DNA from: Paracoccus denitrificans | GTDB taxonomy: Bacteria; Pseudomonadota; Alphaproteobacteria; Rhodobacterales; Rhodobacteraceae | Direction of reading: 5' to 3' | Assembly (NCBI GenBank): GCA_003240735.1 | Contig: QFNE01000008.1 | Location: 75,753-139,752 of the forward strand | DNA: 64,000 nt | Part shown: positions 63,408 to 64,000 of the stretch, piece by piece | How positions within the stretch are numbered: position 1 is the first letter of the stretch | Layout: each line of letters opens with the position of its first letter | The notes under the pieces: generated by a model | What the model saw: the letters and a program-made list of their open reading frames with translations, nothing else | Told to the model about the DNA's origin: nothing | The model's database searches: none | Position numbers and translations under genes: made by a program

Positions 63408-64000
63408 TCAACGGGTTTCTCGCGACTTAGGAGGCAGGCGGGGCGGTTGCTCTTGCCGTGCGGCGTGCATGGCGGCGGCCTCCGCCATCAGGCGGGCACG
63501 TTGTTCAGCACGCTTGCGCATCTGCTGAACGCGCCGTTTGTGATAGGCGGTGACGACCGGCACGGTCAGGTAATGCGCCAGAATCGCCGCCGCGATACCG
63601 GGAAGAAACCCGCCCACCAGATACGGCAGAAAGATCACCTCGAAGAAGTTCGCCAGATTCTGCCAGTGAACGGTTCGGCCGTCGAACACGGCCATCAGGT
63701 TTGAAATCAGCTCGTTCGTGGCTGAACTGAATGCCGTCAGAATCCCCCCGGCCGATGCGCTGCCGTCGATGCCCAGCATCCAGCGCCCAAGGCTGACCGA
63801 CATGATCGCGATGAAAGGGATCGTGACCGGGTTTCCCAGAAAACCGCCAAAAACCGACGCAAGGATGTTGCCTCCGGTCAGCCACGCCAGCGCCATGCCC
63901 CCCAGAAGGTGAATCCCGAACAGAGGCGTGAAGCTGATGAACACACCCGCCGCCACGCCGCGCCCGATCCGCTGCGGGTTATCGGGCAGCCGGCGCATAC
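63408..64000 (-). CDS. DUF2062 membrane protein, 5' end outside window
   Basis: A partial protein of about 197 residues entering from the right edge. RRLPDNPQRIGRGVAAGVFISFTPLFGIHLLGG is the DUF2062 core; further helices and a basic, alanine-rich C-terminal tail (RRVQQMRKRAEQRARLMAE) follow. The family N terminus (about 40 residues) is missing, so the methionine near 63998 is probably internal. It is convergent with mazG; the gap between them shows no clear terminator. Function unknown. Confidence 0.85.
   Translation of the reverse strand, partial: MRRLPDNPQRIGRGVAAGVFISFTPLFGIHLLGGMALAWLTGGNILASVFGGFLGNPVTIPFIAIMSVSLGRWMLGIDGSASAGGILTAFSSATNELISNLMAVFDGRTVHWQNLANFFEVIFLPYLVGGFLPGIAAAILAHYLTVPVVTAYHKRRVQQMRKRAEQRARLMAEAAAMHAARQEQPPRLPPKSRETR

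Overview
The window reads as one contiguous stretch of chromosome from a high-GC alphaproteobacterium of the family Rhodobacteraceae (roseobacter-type). The evidence is the protein sequences (for example an alphaproteobacterial PyrH, Frr, LpxI-type lipid A pathway, FolE2, MetZ, DUF1289 and DUF2062 proteins), the pyrH-frr-uppS-cdsA-dxr-rseP-bamA gene order and the yajC-secD-secF-ccm linkage. The genus cannot be fixed from the sequence. I see no insertion sequences, prophage, CRISPR array, rRNA or tRNA; nearly all of it is core chromosome, with one toxin-antitoxin pair as the clearest accessory element.

Layout. 1-9.6 kb: the start of an ABC-F ATPase (partial) diverging from a giant cyclic beta-1,2-glucan synthase. 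9.6-12.8 kb: an HxlR-type regulator diverging from a three-gene oxidoreductase/glutathione transferase operon that looks like a quinone or electrophile stress locus, with several perfect dyads in the shared promoter region. 12.9-15.3 kb: membrane PQQ glucose dehydrogenase. 15.5-28.6 kb, all minus strand: the long envelope-biogenesis array pyrH, frr, uppS, cdsA, dxr, rseP, bamA, skp, nadD, fabZ, lpxA, lpxI, lpxB, aroQ; nadD sits where lpxD is usually found. 28.7-36.7 kb: miaA, an AraC regulator, rlmE, ppx/gppA, a small membrane protein, an M48 protease, a membrane hydrolase-like protein coupled to a cytochrome P450, and a truncated hemoglobin. 36.9-39.8 kb: rpmG, RNase P RNA, folE2, metZ. 40-48 kb: terC, uvrD, a DUF1289 protein, dps, an unrecognised protein and ileS. 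48-54 kb: an alpha/beta hydrolase with a possible Pho box, yciB, a DUF1223 protein and acnA. 53.9-61 kb, minus strand: a RES-Xre toxin-antitoxin pair placed after the operon yajC, secD, secF, Mth938-like, ccmA, ccmB, ccmC, ccmD, ccmG. The end holds an M20 amidohydrolase, mazG and a partial DUF2062 protein.

The most unusual item is the RNase P RNA at 37255-37533. It has a good promoter, a 10-bp P1 helix and intact catalytic-domain signatures (CR-I, CR-IV, CR-V), but is only about 279 nt because the part of the specificity domain that carries CR-II and CR-III is missing. If it is the only copy and not an assembly error, it is a bacterial RNase P RNA reduced largely to its catalytic domain. Other points worth a second look are five GTGCAT-type hexamers at exact 11-bp spacing before the truncated hemoglobin gene, a three-unit Pho-box-like array before a hydrolase, the dyad-rich HxlR control region, and the operator/promoter of the RES-Xre pair.
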